Positions 13,742 to 19,958 of a stretch of 19,958 nt of DNA are shown one piece after another. Origin of the DNA: DAOUMU01 sp034409055 (lineage in GTDB: Bacteria; Chloroflexota; Anaerolineae; 4572-78; J111); contig DAOUMU010000294.1 of assembly GCA_034409055.1 (NCBI GenBank), forward strand, positions 1-19,958. Reading direction: 5' to 3'. Below the pieces are notes generated by a model. The model ran no database searches and had not been told where the DNA came from. It saw only the letters and a program-made list of their open reading frames with translations. The position numbers and the translations under genes were made by a program. Positions within the stretch are counted from its first letter, which is position 1, and the number at the start of each line of letters is the position of its first letter.

Positions 13742-14104
13742 TTAAATTTTTCGGATGGGTTGGCTCCGTAACCTCAGCACCAATAGCACGCTGGCCAGCG
13801 ATAGGACAAAGCCAATAATGGCGGCCAAAATCAGTAAATCGCGGGAAGGGTTGGGGGGGGTGTAGCCTTCGGCTTGGCGTAGATGGGCAGTGGTGAGTAG
13901 ATTACGTTTCAAGTCTTCTTCAAAATTTTGGGCCGGTGTGATCGGTTTTAAGGTGGATTTCACCCGTTCGGCGACATCTAGCAGAGCTGCTAACTCCTCT
14001 TCATCTTCTGGCCCAATTTCAGGATAGGTAGTGGGTTTGGGTTGCCCTTGGACCAGTTGGTCGGCATGTCTTGCCAGAATTTCTTTGAGTAGTTTCCTGT
14101 TCAT
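13742..14104 (-). CDS. Small single-pass membrane protein, candidate anti-sigma factor
   Basis: A 120-residue protein with a soluble acidic N-terminal part and one transmembrane helix near the C-terminus (about 89-110, DLLILAAIIGFVLSLASVLLVL) followed by a basic tail (RLRSQPIRKI), predicting an N-in orientation. The segment ELAALLDVAERVKSTLKPIT...FEEDLKRNLL resembles the short helical stretch in membrane-bound anti-sigma-like proteins that accompany ECF sigma genes in Chloroflexota and actinobacteria. No zinc-binding HxxxCxxC motif is present, so it is not a ZAS-type anti-sigma. AAGGAG is 8 bases before the ATG. It lies in the same operon as an ECF sigma factor, with one DegV gene between. 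Function is inference. Confidence 0.65.
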   Translation of the reverse strand: MNRKLLKEILARHADQLVQGQPKPTTYPEIGPEDEEELAALLDVAERVKSTLKPITPAQNFEEDLKRNLLTTAHLRQAEGYTPPNPSRDLLILAAIIGFVLSLASVLLVLRLRSQPIRKI

Positions 14105-14132
14105 CAGACTTACTCCTTGGGTAGGTGTTCGC

Positions 14133-14975
14133 CTATGCCACCGGGTAAGTGGCGAAACCCACCGTGCCGGGGCCGAAATGAACGGCCAGTGATAGGGCCA
14201 GATCAGTGATGAAGGTATCCCGGCAATTTAGGCGGGCCTTGGCCTGGGCCAGTACAGTTTCGGCTTCGGGCCGGGCCAACGCGTCGACCACGCCCAGGTG
14301 AACGGGTGTATCAGCCACTACCTCTTCGGCCATGGATAACATTCGTGCCAGGCCTTTCTTCTGCCCCCTGACCCGATCTAGAGGCACCAGAGCCCCGTCC
14401 TCAACGCCCACAATCGGCTTGATGTTGAGTAACGAGACCAATGTCTCGCGCAAGCGCCCCACGCGTCCGCTCATACGGGCGAAGCGCAGGTCTTTGAGCA
14501 TAATAAACACGTTGATTTGAGAATGGCGAACTTCAAGGCGTTCTACGATTTCCCGGGCCGTCAGACCGGCTTCAACCAGTTGAGCGGCCTCACGCACCAT
14601 AAAACCCAGGCCCACGGAGCTGGTTAAGCTATCTACTACATGAATCTTGAGCTTATCCCTAAGCTGATCAGCAGCCAGTCGAGCACTTTGCCAGGTGCCG
14701 CTTAATTTACTGGTCAAGTGTATCGAAAGAATTTCACTGCCATCAGCGGCCAGGGCTTCGTAGACTTCTTTAAACTCACCTACCGAGGGCTGAGAGGTGG
14801 TCGGCAGGATCCCTTCTGTTTGAATTCGGCTATAGAAGGTTTCGGAGTTAATCGTTAGCCCTTCCCGAAAAGTTTCCAGCCCAAATTGGATGTTAATCGG
14901 CACAGTGGTGATACTGTAGCGACTAACCCAGGCGGGCGGTAGGTCACATGTGGTGTCGGTAACGATTTTTATCAC
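14133..14975 (-). CDS. degV: DegV-family fatty-acid-binding protein (FakB-like), copy 1
   Basis: A 280-residue DegV protein. DegV/FakB proteins bind a fatty acid in a closed pocket and present it to the kinase FakA, which phosphorylates it for phospholipid synthesis. Lipid-carboxylate and kinase-interaction residues known for FakB have counterparts: T60 (LPTTSQPS), S92 (SKLSGTWQSA), R171 (RMSGRVG) and H266 (VHFGPGTVG). The start is GTG 14975, directly abutting the TAA of the sigma-factor gene (TAAGTG, no spacer), so translation is probably coupled to the sigma factor. It shares clear family similarity with the copy at 15728-16585 but differs in the arginine loop (MSGRVGRL against KRGGRIGA), suggesting different fatty-acid preference. 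No fakA gene is in the window. Confidence 0.93.
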   Translation of the reverse strand: MIKIVTDTTCDLPPAWVSRYSITTVPINIQFGLETFREGLTINSETFYSRIQTEGILPTTSQPSVGEFKEVYEALAADGSEILSIHLTSKLSGTWQSARLAADQLRDKLKIHVVDSLTSSVGLGFMVREAAQLVEAGLTAREIVERLEVRHSQINVFIMLKDLRFARMSGRVGRLRETLVSLLNIKPIVGVEDGALVPLDRVRGQKKGLARMLSMAEEVVADTPVHLGVVDALARPEAETVLAQAKARLNCRDTFITDLALSLAVHFGPGTVGFATYPVA

Positions 14976-15563
14976 TTAATACTCGTCGTCTTTTAAGTCT
15001 CTAACCAGATTCTCATGTTCGGCCAGAATTTCTTTGAGAGAGACCAGGGTGCGATGATAAAGCGATTTAATGGCCCCCTCACTGCGTCCCATCATCCGGC
15101 CAATTTCAGCGTTCGACATTTTCTCGACAAATTTTAAGGTCAACAGTTTTTGACGCTCCGGCGGAAGCTGCTGAATGCCGGCCAGTAAGATTTCGCGCTC
15201 GTTCGTTCGCTCGGCAGCATGGTGGGGATTGTGATTTTTGTCCCCACGTAGGCTCAGGCTTTCCAGAGCCACGACCTGATGGCGGTTATGATCTCGATGC
15301 CAGTTAGCTACCAGATTGTGGGCGATTCGATAAAGCCAGGCGGCAAAGGGCACGCCCTTATTCTTGTAGTGAGGAAGGTGGTTGAGGGCTCGATAAAAAA
15401 CTTTGGCGGTCAGGTCTTCGGCATCGTGGTGGTTACCGACGCGATAGTAGATGTAGTTATATATTTTTTCGACATACAACGTATAGATTTGGCTGAAGGC
15501 TTCAGGATCGGTTTTTGCCTGCTCAACGAGTTTATCTTCGTCGATTGTCCTATTCGTTGTCAT
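14976..15563 (-). CDS. ECF-type RNA polymerase sigma factor
   Basis: A 195-residue sigma-70-family factor, counted from ATG 15563. Region 2 spans about 10-90 (DPEAFSQIYTLYVEKIYNYI, HDAEDLTAKVFYRAL, FAAWLYRIAHNLVANWHRDH), and region 4 spans about 128-180 (LPPERQKLLTLKFVEKMSNAEIG, GRSEGAIKSLYHRTLVSLKE). The linker is His/Asn-rich. The open frame extends to an ATG at 15695, adding 44 Lys/Ser-rich residues atypical of ECF factors from AT-rich DNA, so I favour 15563, though its ribosome-binding site (GGGGAAAG) is modest; 15596 is another option. It directs RNA polymerase to a dedicated set of promoters, probably including its own operon. Its stop abuts the next gene's GTG start. Confidence 0.9.
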   Translation of the reverse strand: MTTNRTIDEDKLVEQAKTDPEAFSQIYTLYVEKIYNYIYYRVGNHHDAEDLTAKVFYRALNHLPHYKNKGVPFAAWLYRIAHNLVANWHRDHNRHQVVALESLSLRGDKNHNPHHAAERTNEREILLAGIQQLPPERQKLLTLKFVEKMSNAEIGRMMGRSEGAIKSLYHRTLVSLKEILAEHENLVRDLKDDEY

Positions 15564-15727
15564 AGGCTTTCCCCAAACAGGGCCTGGAAATAACATCTTC
15601 TTTATCGTTACCACGCTCTTTGTTTTTGGTAAGGGTATCTTTTTGTTGCTTACGGTGTTATATTTTTTGCTTGATGTTGAATCCTGGTCAAGCATAATCG
15701 GTTATATCAGGCGTTCAATGCCAGGCT

Positions 15728-16585
15728 CTATTGCGGTTTCGGACAAATGCCTACCCCCAAGGCGCCCGGTCCCACGTGCGCACCGATCACCGGGCCGAGC
15801 TCTGAGGTAAAGAAGTAGGTCACATTAAAATGTTCCTGGATCATTTCGGCCAGTTTTTCCATTTCAGCCTCGGCGGTAACGTGCATAATGCCAGCCTGAA
15901 CCGGTTGATCTGGATTGGAGAGTTTATGGTGAAGCTCTGTAAATAAGCGGTTAATGGCTTTCTTTTTGGTGCGGACCCGATCAAGTGGCCGTATTTCACC
16001 TTCGACGATGGCTAAAATCGGTTTTGTATTCAGGAGCGTACCCAGAAAAGCGGCGGCCGCGCCAATACGCCCGCCTCGTTTGAGATATTCCAGGGTATCT
16101 ACGAACAGGACAATGCTGGTTTCGCGCCGCATTTGCTCCAGACGGGGCATAATTTCGGCTATGGGCTGACTCTTGGTAGCCATCTCGGCGGCGGCCATAA
16201 CCATAAGACCCAGGCCCATCGCCGCGGACAGGCTATCGAAGACGGTAATATTGGCCGTTGGTAATTGCTCGGCGGCGGTGAGGGCGGAATTGTAGGTACC
16301 ACTTAATTTGCTGCTAATAGTCAGGACCAAAATTTGGGCGTCAGGATCCTGGATAAGAATTTTCTGGTAGGCGTCTTTAAATTCACCGGCAGACGGTTGA
16401 GAGGTGGTTGGAAAATCATTGGTGGTCGTAAGCCGCTGGTAGAACTCACGGTTGCTGATGCCGGTTATTTCGTCGTAGGTTTCATCGCCAAATTGCACCT
16501 TAAGCGGCCCAACCAAAATATTATATTTTTGGATCACCTCGGCCGGTAGATAACTGGTCGAATCTGTGACAATTCTTATCATCAC
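15728..16585 (-). CDS. degV: DegV-family fatty-acid-binding protein (FakB-like), copy 2
   Basis: A 285-residue DegV protein, expected to bind a fatty acid and hand it to a FakA-type kinase. Key positions: T61 (FPTTSQPSAGEF), S95 (SKLSGTYNSA), R173 (YLKRGGRIGAAAAFLG) and H270 (GAHVGPGALG). The YLKRGGRIG loop is the classical DegV form. Initiation is GTG 16585 or the adjacent ATG 16582. The regulator gene ends 6 bases upstream and the spacer leaves little room for a ribosome-binding site (AGGTG touches the start), pointing to reinitiation after the upstream gene. After its stop there are 32-164 bases to the sigma-factor start. The paralogous copy lies two genes downstream in the same operon. 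Confidence 0.94.
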   Translation of the reverse strand: MMIRIVTDSTSYLPAEVIQKYNILVGPLKVQFGDETYDEITGISNREFYQRLTTTNDFPTTSQPSAGEFKDAYQKILIQDPDAQILVLTISSKLSGTYNSALTAAEQLPTANITVFDSLSAAMGLGLMVMAAAEMATKSQPIAEIMPRLEQMRRETSIVLFVDTLEYLKRGGRIGAAAAFLGTLLNTKPILAIVEGEIRPLDRVRTKKKAINRLFTELHHKLSNPDQPVQAGIMHVTAEAEMEKLAEMIQEHFNVTYFFTSELGPVIGAHVGPGALGVGICPKPQ

Positions 16586-16591
16586 CTATTT

Positions 16592-17293
16592 TTAAGATCG
16601 ATGTAATAATTTCATGGCGTCGTTCAGAAAAGACGAAAGTTTAGAGATACTGTCATCACTCATTTCAGTCAGTTGATTTTGAAAACGTTGCGTGTGAGTG
16701 ATTAACTTATCGGTCAAAGTTGTATCGTCGGTGTCGTTCGTTAGGGTAGAGGCCAGACTGAGACCCGCTAACGCTCCCAGTCCCACCTGGCCTGTGGCGC
16801 TGAGAGAGCCTATGGCAGGTAGCAGGTTACGATTTCGCAAACGGGATATATTGAGGAGCAGGATCGAGATCATTTCTGCGCAATAATTTAGCGGGGTTTT
16901 GGTATTGGGCAGGTGAGATAAGGCTTCACGTAAAGCATCGGCTGGATTGGCATGACTGGCCTCTTCCAACCGATGGAGGATACGTTTCTTAACCGTTTGC
17001 CAGTCGCCGTTCTGACGTATTTCGTCTCGGAGTTGGGTTAAAAATTGCGCAGCTTTGTTAGTCGGATAAAATACAACTTGGGAACGACCGGGCCCGGTTT
17101 GGTTGTCGTTCAGAACGTAAGCAGAAGCGGCCACGCCCTTTTCTTCCAGGACCTTTAACATATCATAGGCCGAAAACTTGTTAACGCCCAACTTATCGGC
17201 CACAACCGAGTAGTGAACCGGGCCTTTAAACTCACGATAAAGTTCAAATAACTTATCCAGGAATGCTTGTTGACGAGGAGTCAGTTTCAACAT
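16592..17293 (-). CDS. Winged-helix DNA-binding regulator, family not recognised
   Basis: A 233-residue protein. Residues 1-60 (LTPRQQAFLDKLFELYREFK, VHYSVVADKLGVNKFSAYDML, KVLEEKGVAASAYVL) form a LexA/MarR-like winged helix-turn-helix with the wing at GPGRSQVVFYPT (67-78). Residues 80-150 are helical; 155-185 form a Gly/Ala/Leu-rich hydrophobic stretch (LLPAIGSLSATGQVGLGALA) that could line a ligand pocket or contact membrane; the tail is acidic then helical. The start has a full AGGAGGTGA ribosome-binding site at a 6-base gap, behind a TTGACA-17-TAAAAT promoter. It opens an operon with two DegV proteins, an ECF sigma and FabH and is divergent from fabF, so a regulator of fatty-acid genes is a reasonable guess. 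It is not FapR or FabT by visible sequence. Confidence 0.8.
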   Translation of the reverse strand: MLKLTPRQQAFLDKLFELYREFKGPVHYSVVADKLGVNKFSAYDMLKVLEEKGVAASAYVLNDNQTGPGRSQVVFYPTNKAAQFLTQLRDEIRQNGDWQTVKKRILHRLEEASHANPADALREALSHLPNTKTPLNYCAEMISILLLNISRLRNRNLLPAIGSLSATGQVGLGALAGLSLASTLTNDTDDTTLTDKLITHTQRFQNQLTEMSDDSISKLSSFLNDAMKLLHRS

Positions 17294-17342
17294 CAGTCAC
17301 CTCCTATGGAAACCAGAACCTGAAAAAACCAAACTTTGATCG

Positions 17343-17371
17343 ATTTTACATTTATCTTTGGGGCTTGTCAA
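17343..17371 (-). promoter_or_regulatory. Strong promoter for the regulator-degV-sigma-fabH operon
   Basis: Minus strand TTGACA (17371-17366), exact 17-base spacer, TAAAAT (17348-17343), about 50 bases upstream of the regulator's ATG. The -35 box is consensus and the -10 matches five of six. The spacer and flanks are AT-rich. An operator for the regulator could overlap here, but I see no convincing long palindrome. Confidence 0.75.
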
Positions 17372-17397
17372 TTAAGTACAAAAAGGAAATCCTGTTT

Positions 17398-17426
17398 TTG
17401 TTTGTAATTGAAAAATGATTTAAAGT
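17398..17426 (+). promoter_or_regulatory. Weak candidate promoter for fabF
   Basis: TTGTTT (17398-17403), 17-base spacer, TAAAGT (17421-17426), 40 bases before the fabF ATG. Both boxes are imperfect, which could mean it needs an activator or the neighbouring ECF sigma factor. It is divergent from the strong promoter at 17343-17371, with 26 bases between the -35 boxes. Confidence 0.35.
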
Positions 17427-17465
17427 TTCTTGATACGGATTGAGTAGGAGGCGCAACAGATAATT

Positions 17466-18734
17466 ATGTTTACGAGTGGAAACGGTAAGCGGCGGCGCGT
17501 AGTCATCACTGGCATGGGCGCTGTCACCCCTTTGGGGAACGATGTGACTTCAACCTGGGAAGCAATGATGAAGGGGGAGTGCGCTGTCGAACCGATCACC
17601 CGATTTGATACAACCAATTTCCCTTCCACGATTGCGGCCTTTGTGAAAGATTTTAACCCCCACGACTATATGGACAAGCGGGACGCGCGTCGTATGGCTC
17701 CTTTCTTACACTTTGCCGTGGCTGCGGTCCAGCAAGCTGTGGCGGATGCCGGCCTGGACTTTAGCCAGGAAGATCCAACCCGGGTTGGGGTTGAAATTGG
17801 CAGCGCTATTGGCGGGGCAGACGTGGTCGAGGAACAGCGATTAACCTTAGAGCGGTATGGGGCTAAAAAAGTCAACCCAACCTCGATCCCGGCTTTATTG
17901 ATCAATATGCCGGCCTGTTTTATTGCCATCAATTATAATATTCTGGGACCGGTCAATGCTTCAGTCACGGCCTGCGCCACCGGTATTTCCGGGATTGGTG
18001 AGGGCATGCGCCGTATTATATGGGGTGATGCCGACGTCATCCTGGCGGGTGGAACAGAAAGTGCAATCACTCCGCTGACGGTAAGCGCGTTTGGTCGCTT
18101 GACCGCTCTCTCCCGCCGTAACGATACGCCCAAACGAGCCATTACCCCCTTTGACGCCAATCGTGATGGCACGGTGGTCGGCGAGGGGGCCGGGGTGATG
18201 GTGCTGGAGTCCCTGGAACATGCCCAGGCGCGTGGGGCCAGAATTTTGGCGGAGGTGACCGGCTACGCCCTAACCAGTGATGCCTTCCATATTTCCTCTC
18301 CGCGTGAGGACGGCAGTTCGGCCGCCCGGGCTATGAGCAATGCTTTGAAAGACGGGGGCCTTGAACCGCATGAGGTGGATTACGTTGCCGCGCATGGCAC
18401 CGGCACTCCGCTGAACGACGCCGCTGAAACCAAGGCCATCAAGACCGTCTTTGGAGAGGCGGCTTACAATATTGCGGTGAGTTCAATTAAGAGCATGACC
18501 GGCCACACCCTAGGGGCGGCCGGGGCCCTATCGGCCATTGCCGCGGTCAAAGCGATGCATGAAGGGTTTATCCCCCCCACCATTAGCCTGGAAACGCCCG
18601 ATCCTGACTGCGACCTGGATTACGTACCGAATGAACCACGCCGGGCCGAGGTCAAGGTGGCTGTGGCCAACGGGTTTGGTTTTGGCGGACAGAACGCCTC
18701 TGTTGTGCTCAAGAAGTGGAATGATGGCCAGTAA
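17466..18734 (+). CDS. fabF: Beta-ketoacyl-ACP synthase II
   Basis: A 422-residue condensing enzyme that elongates acyl-ACP with malonyl-ACP in fatty-acid synthesis. The Cys-His-His active site is visible: C170 (SVTACATGISGIGEG), H310 (VAAHGTGTPLND) and H347 (SIKSMTGHTLGAAGAL). RRVVITGMGAVTPLG near the N-terminus and NGFGFGGQNASVVLKK at the C-terminus are canonical; length is normal. The N-terminal lead MFTSGNGKRR is slightly extended. AGGAGG (17446-17451) is 14 bases from this ATG, a longer gap than usual, and no better in-frame start lies closer. It is divergent from the fatty-acid regulator operon and followed 23 bases later by an M48 protease gene, with a hairpin around its stop codon. 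Confidence 0.96.
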   Translation: MFTSGNGKRRRVVITGMGAVTPLGNDVTSTWEAMMKGECAVEPITRFDTTNFPSTIAAFVKDFNPHDYMDKRDARRMAPFLHFAVAAVQQAVADAGLDFSQEDPTRVGVEIGSAIGGADVVEEQRLTLERYGAKKVNPTSIPALLINMPACFIAINYNILGPVNASVTACATGISGIGEGMRRIIWGDADVILAGGTESAITPLTVSAFGRLTALSRRNDTPKRAITPFDANRDGTVVGEGAGVMVLESLEHAQARGARILAEVTGYALTSDAFHISSPREDGSSAARAMSNALKDGGLEPHEVDYVAAHGTGTPLNDAAETKAIKTVFGEAAYNIAVSSIKSMTGHTLGAAGALSAIAAVKAMHEGFIPPTISLETPDPDCDLDYVPNEPRRAEVKVAVANGFGFGGQNASVVLKKWNDGQ

Positions 18735-18742
18735 CGCTGGCC
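18726..18742 (+). other. Perfect hairpin enclosing the fabF stop codon
   Basis: GGCCAG (18726-18731), loop TAACG containing the TAA stop (18732-18734), CTGGCC (18737-18742). A 6-base GC-rich stem without a T-run. It sits just ahead of the AAGGAG ribosome-binding site of the M48 gene and could influence coupling or mRNA processing. Confidence 0.6.
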
Positions 18743-18757
18743 TTAAGGAGAAAACTG

Positions 18758-19831
18758 ATGGAATCGAAAAAGTTACACGAATTTCCGGGACTTAGCCCGG
18801 CTGCTTTTCAACACCCGCTCGACGTGCAGGCCGTAGCCAACCTGCAAAAAGTACCGTTGCTGCCGGCCTTGCTCAAAACAATCTCCAGCTCGATCTTTGA
18901 GAAGCAGATGTGGCTGATGAATGTCTCCAGTGCGGTGCGGTTAGGCCCGAATCAGGGACGCACTGTTTACGAAAAATTCACCAAGGCTGCCTCTATTTTG
19001 GACCTGGCGGACCTACCCGAGATTTACGTCAGCAACCAATACGTTATCAATGCGTATGCGTTTGGGATTGAGAAGTACCAGATTACCCTCTTCGCCGGGT
19101 TGATCGACTCGCTGACCGAGGAGGAACTGCTGGCGGTGATCGGTCACGAATTGGGGCACGTGAAATGCCAGCATATGCTGTACAAGACGGTGGCCTATAT
19201 CCTGCGGGTCTTTGGCGTCGAATTTCTCAAAACGTTGTTACCGGCCGGTACCGGCCTATTGGCTTCTCTGCCTTTGCAACTGGCTATTTTGCATTGGGAG
19301 CGGATGGCCGAATTTTCTTGTGACCGGGTTGCCCTGTTGGTGGTGCAGGATCGGGAAGTCGTGGCCAGTGCCCTGAGTAAACTGGCCGGTGGCTCCCAGA
19401 AGATTCTGCCGGAAATCAACCTGGAAGGTGTTATGCAGCAGGCCGAAGAGTATGACGAGGCTGACGAGGGCCTGGTCGAACAGATCTTAAAAGTCAATAT
19501 GATGCTCCTGCAGACCCATCCCTTCCCCATTGTGCGGGTCAAAGAGATTATGGAATGGGGGGAGTCTGAGCAGTATCAGAATATTCTGCGGGGCGACTAC
19601 GTTCGTGATAAGTCGTCCCCGACCCTGGCCCTATCCCACCCGGTCAGCAAGGTCTGCCCCAAGTGTAAACAACTTTCCAATATCGAGGCTTCGGTCTGCC
19701 TGGCCTGCGGTAGCAGCTTGCGCGGTGCTCGCCGCGTCTGCACCAAATGCGGCATCAGGGTGTTTTCGACCTGGACGACCTGTCCCGGCTGTGGGAGTCA
19801 GTTGAAGGTGGCGGCAGGTAGTGAGCAGTAG
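18758..19831 (+). CDS. M48-family zinc metalloprotease with two C-terminal zinc ribbons
   Basis: A 357-residue protein of the HtpX/Ste24-like peptidase family. Active-site motif VIGHELGHVKCQH gives zinc ligands H130 and H134 with catalytic E131; the third ligand is E185 in RMAEFSCDR. A hydrophobic stretch (about 142-178, VAYILRVFG...GLLASLPLQLAIL) may be a membrane hairpin, as in YcaL/HtpX relatives, but there is no N-terminal signal or membrane helix. The C-terminus carries two four-cysteine modules: C300/C303-C314/C317 (CPKC...CLAC) and C328/C331-C342/C345 (CTKC...CPGC), typical double zinc ribbons that may bind a protein or nucleic-acid partner. AAGGAG is 7 bases from the ATG. Probably cotranscribed with fabF. 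Substrate unknown; membrane-protein quality control is the usual family role. Confidence 0.92.
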   Translation: MESKKLHEFPGLSPAAFQHPLDVQAVANLQKVPLLPALLKTISSSIFEKQMWLMNVSSAVRLGPNQGRTVYEKFTKAASILDLADLPEIYVSNQYVINAYAFGIEKYQITLFAGLIDSLTEEELLAVIGHELGHVKCQHMLYKTVAYILRVFGVEFLKTLLPAGTGLLASLPLQLAILHWERMAEFSCDRVALLVVQDREVVASALSKLAGGSQKILPEINLEGVMQQAEEYDEADEGLVEQILKVNMMLLQTHPFPIVRVKEIMEWGESEQYQNILRGDYVRDKSSPTLALSHPVSKVCPKCKQLSNIEASVCLACGSSLRGARRVCTKCGIRVFSTWTTCPGCGSQLKVAAGSEQ

Positions 19832-19859
19832 ACAGTAATCAGTCAATGTCGTTAAGTTA

Positions 19860-19957
19860 AGACCTGACAGGTTTTCAAAGGTGTCATTTTGAGCCAGATT
19901 CGTTCTGATCAGGGATGCATTTACGCCGAAAAGTGGCATGTGAAACCTGTCAGGTCT
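19860..19957. repeat. Inverted repeat after the M48 gene
   Basis: AGACCTGACAGGTTTTCA (19860-19877) and TGAAACCTGTCAGGTCT (19941-19957) are complementary over 17 bases with one extra T in the left arm, separated by 63 bases. Each arm contains its own small palindrome core CCTGACAGG/CCTGTCAGG. No reading frame or ribosome-binding site is seen between the arms. It looks like a non-coding interspersed element; the window ends one base after it. Confidence 0.7.
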
Positions 19958-19958
19958 G

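Noticed and set aside
15564..15727. Internal promoter ahead of the sigma-factor gene
   Set aside because: The AT-rich stretch has TATAAC and TTGACC-like words, but their spacing (23 or 6 bases) does not make a promoter.

Overview
The window reads as ordinary bacterial chromosome with a few scars of mobile or repeated DNA. The gene repertoire points to the Chloroflexota, probably an Anaerolineae- or Ardenticatenia-like lineage: NurA and HerA with a stand-alone HAS-barrel protein, a receiver-CpaE fusion, a signal peptidase with a long acidic N-terminus, two DegV proteins, and spacers carrying hairpin repeats such as GACCTGACAGGT. This placement is inference from gene style only; no rRNA or other phylogenetic marker is present.

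Layout. Positions 1-127 are the tail of an IS66-like insertion sequence. Two minus-strand genes follow: an AKR6-type aldo/keto reductase and a YfcE-type phosphoesterase. A back-to-back promoter pair at 1785-1845 separates them from a plus-strand run of four genes: LpxH-like metallophosphoesterase, NurA nuclease, HAS-barrel-like protein (ATGA overlap with nurA) and a pentapeptide-repeat protein. A convergent MscS-type channel comes next. Then there is a 340-base gap filled with two large inverted-repeat structures, followed by the HerA ATPase. NurA and HerA are known DNA-end-processing partners; here they share a neighbourhood but not an operon.

The middle holds signal peptidase I behind a near-consensus promoter, a deoC remnant (last ~60 codons only), an orphan YgiT/MqsA-type zinc-finger protein, an unknown 176-residue protein translationally coupled to a receiver-CpaE fusion, a complete tRNA-Glu(TTC) unit with promoter and terminator, and an OsmC-family protein.

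The right-hand third is lipid-centred. A minus-strand run, probably one operon driven from a TTGACA-17-TAAAAT promoter, encodes a winged-helix regulator, a DegV/FakB protein, an ECF sigma factor, a second DegV/FakB protein, a small membrane protein that could be the anti-sigma factor, and FabH. The divergent unit encodes FabF and an M48 metalloprotease with two C-terminal zinc ribbons. Fatty-acid initiation (FabH), elongation (FabF) and fatty-acid binding (DegV/FakB) therefore sit around one regulatory region, with two layers of transcriptional control inside the operon. The window ends in another inverted repeat.
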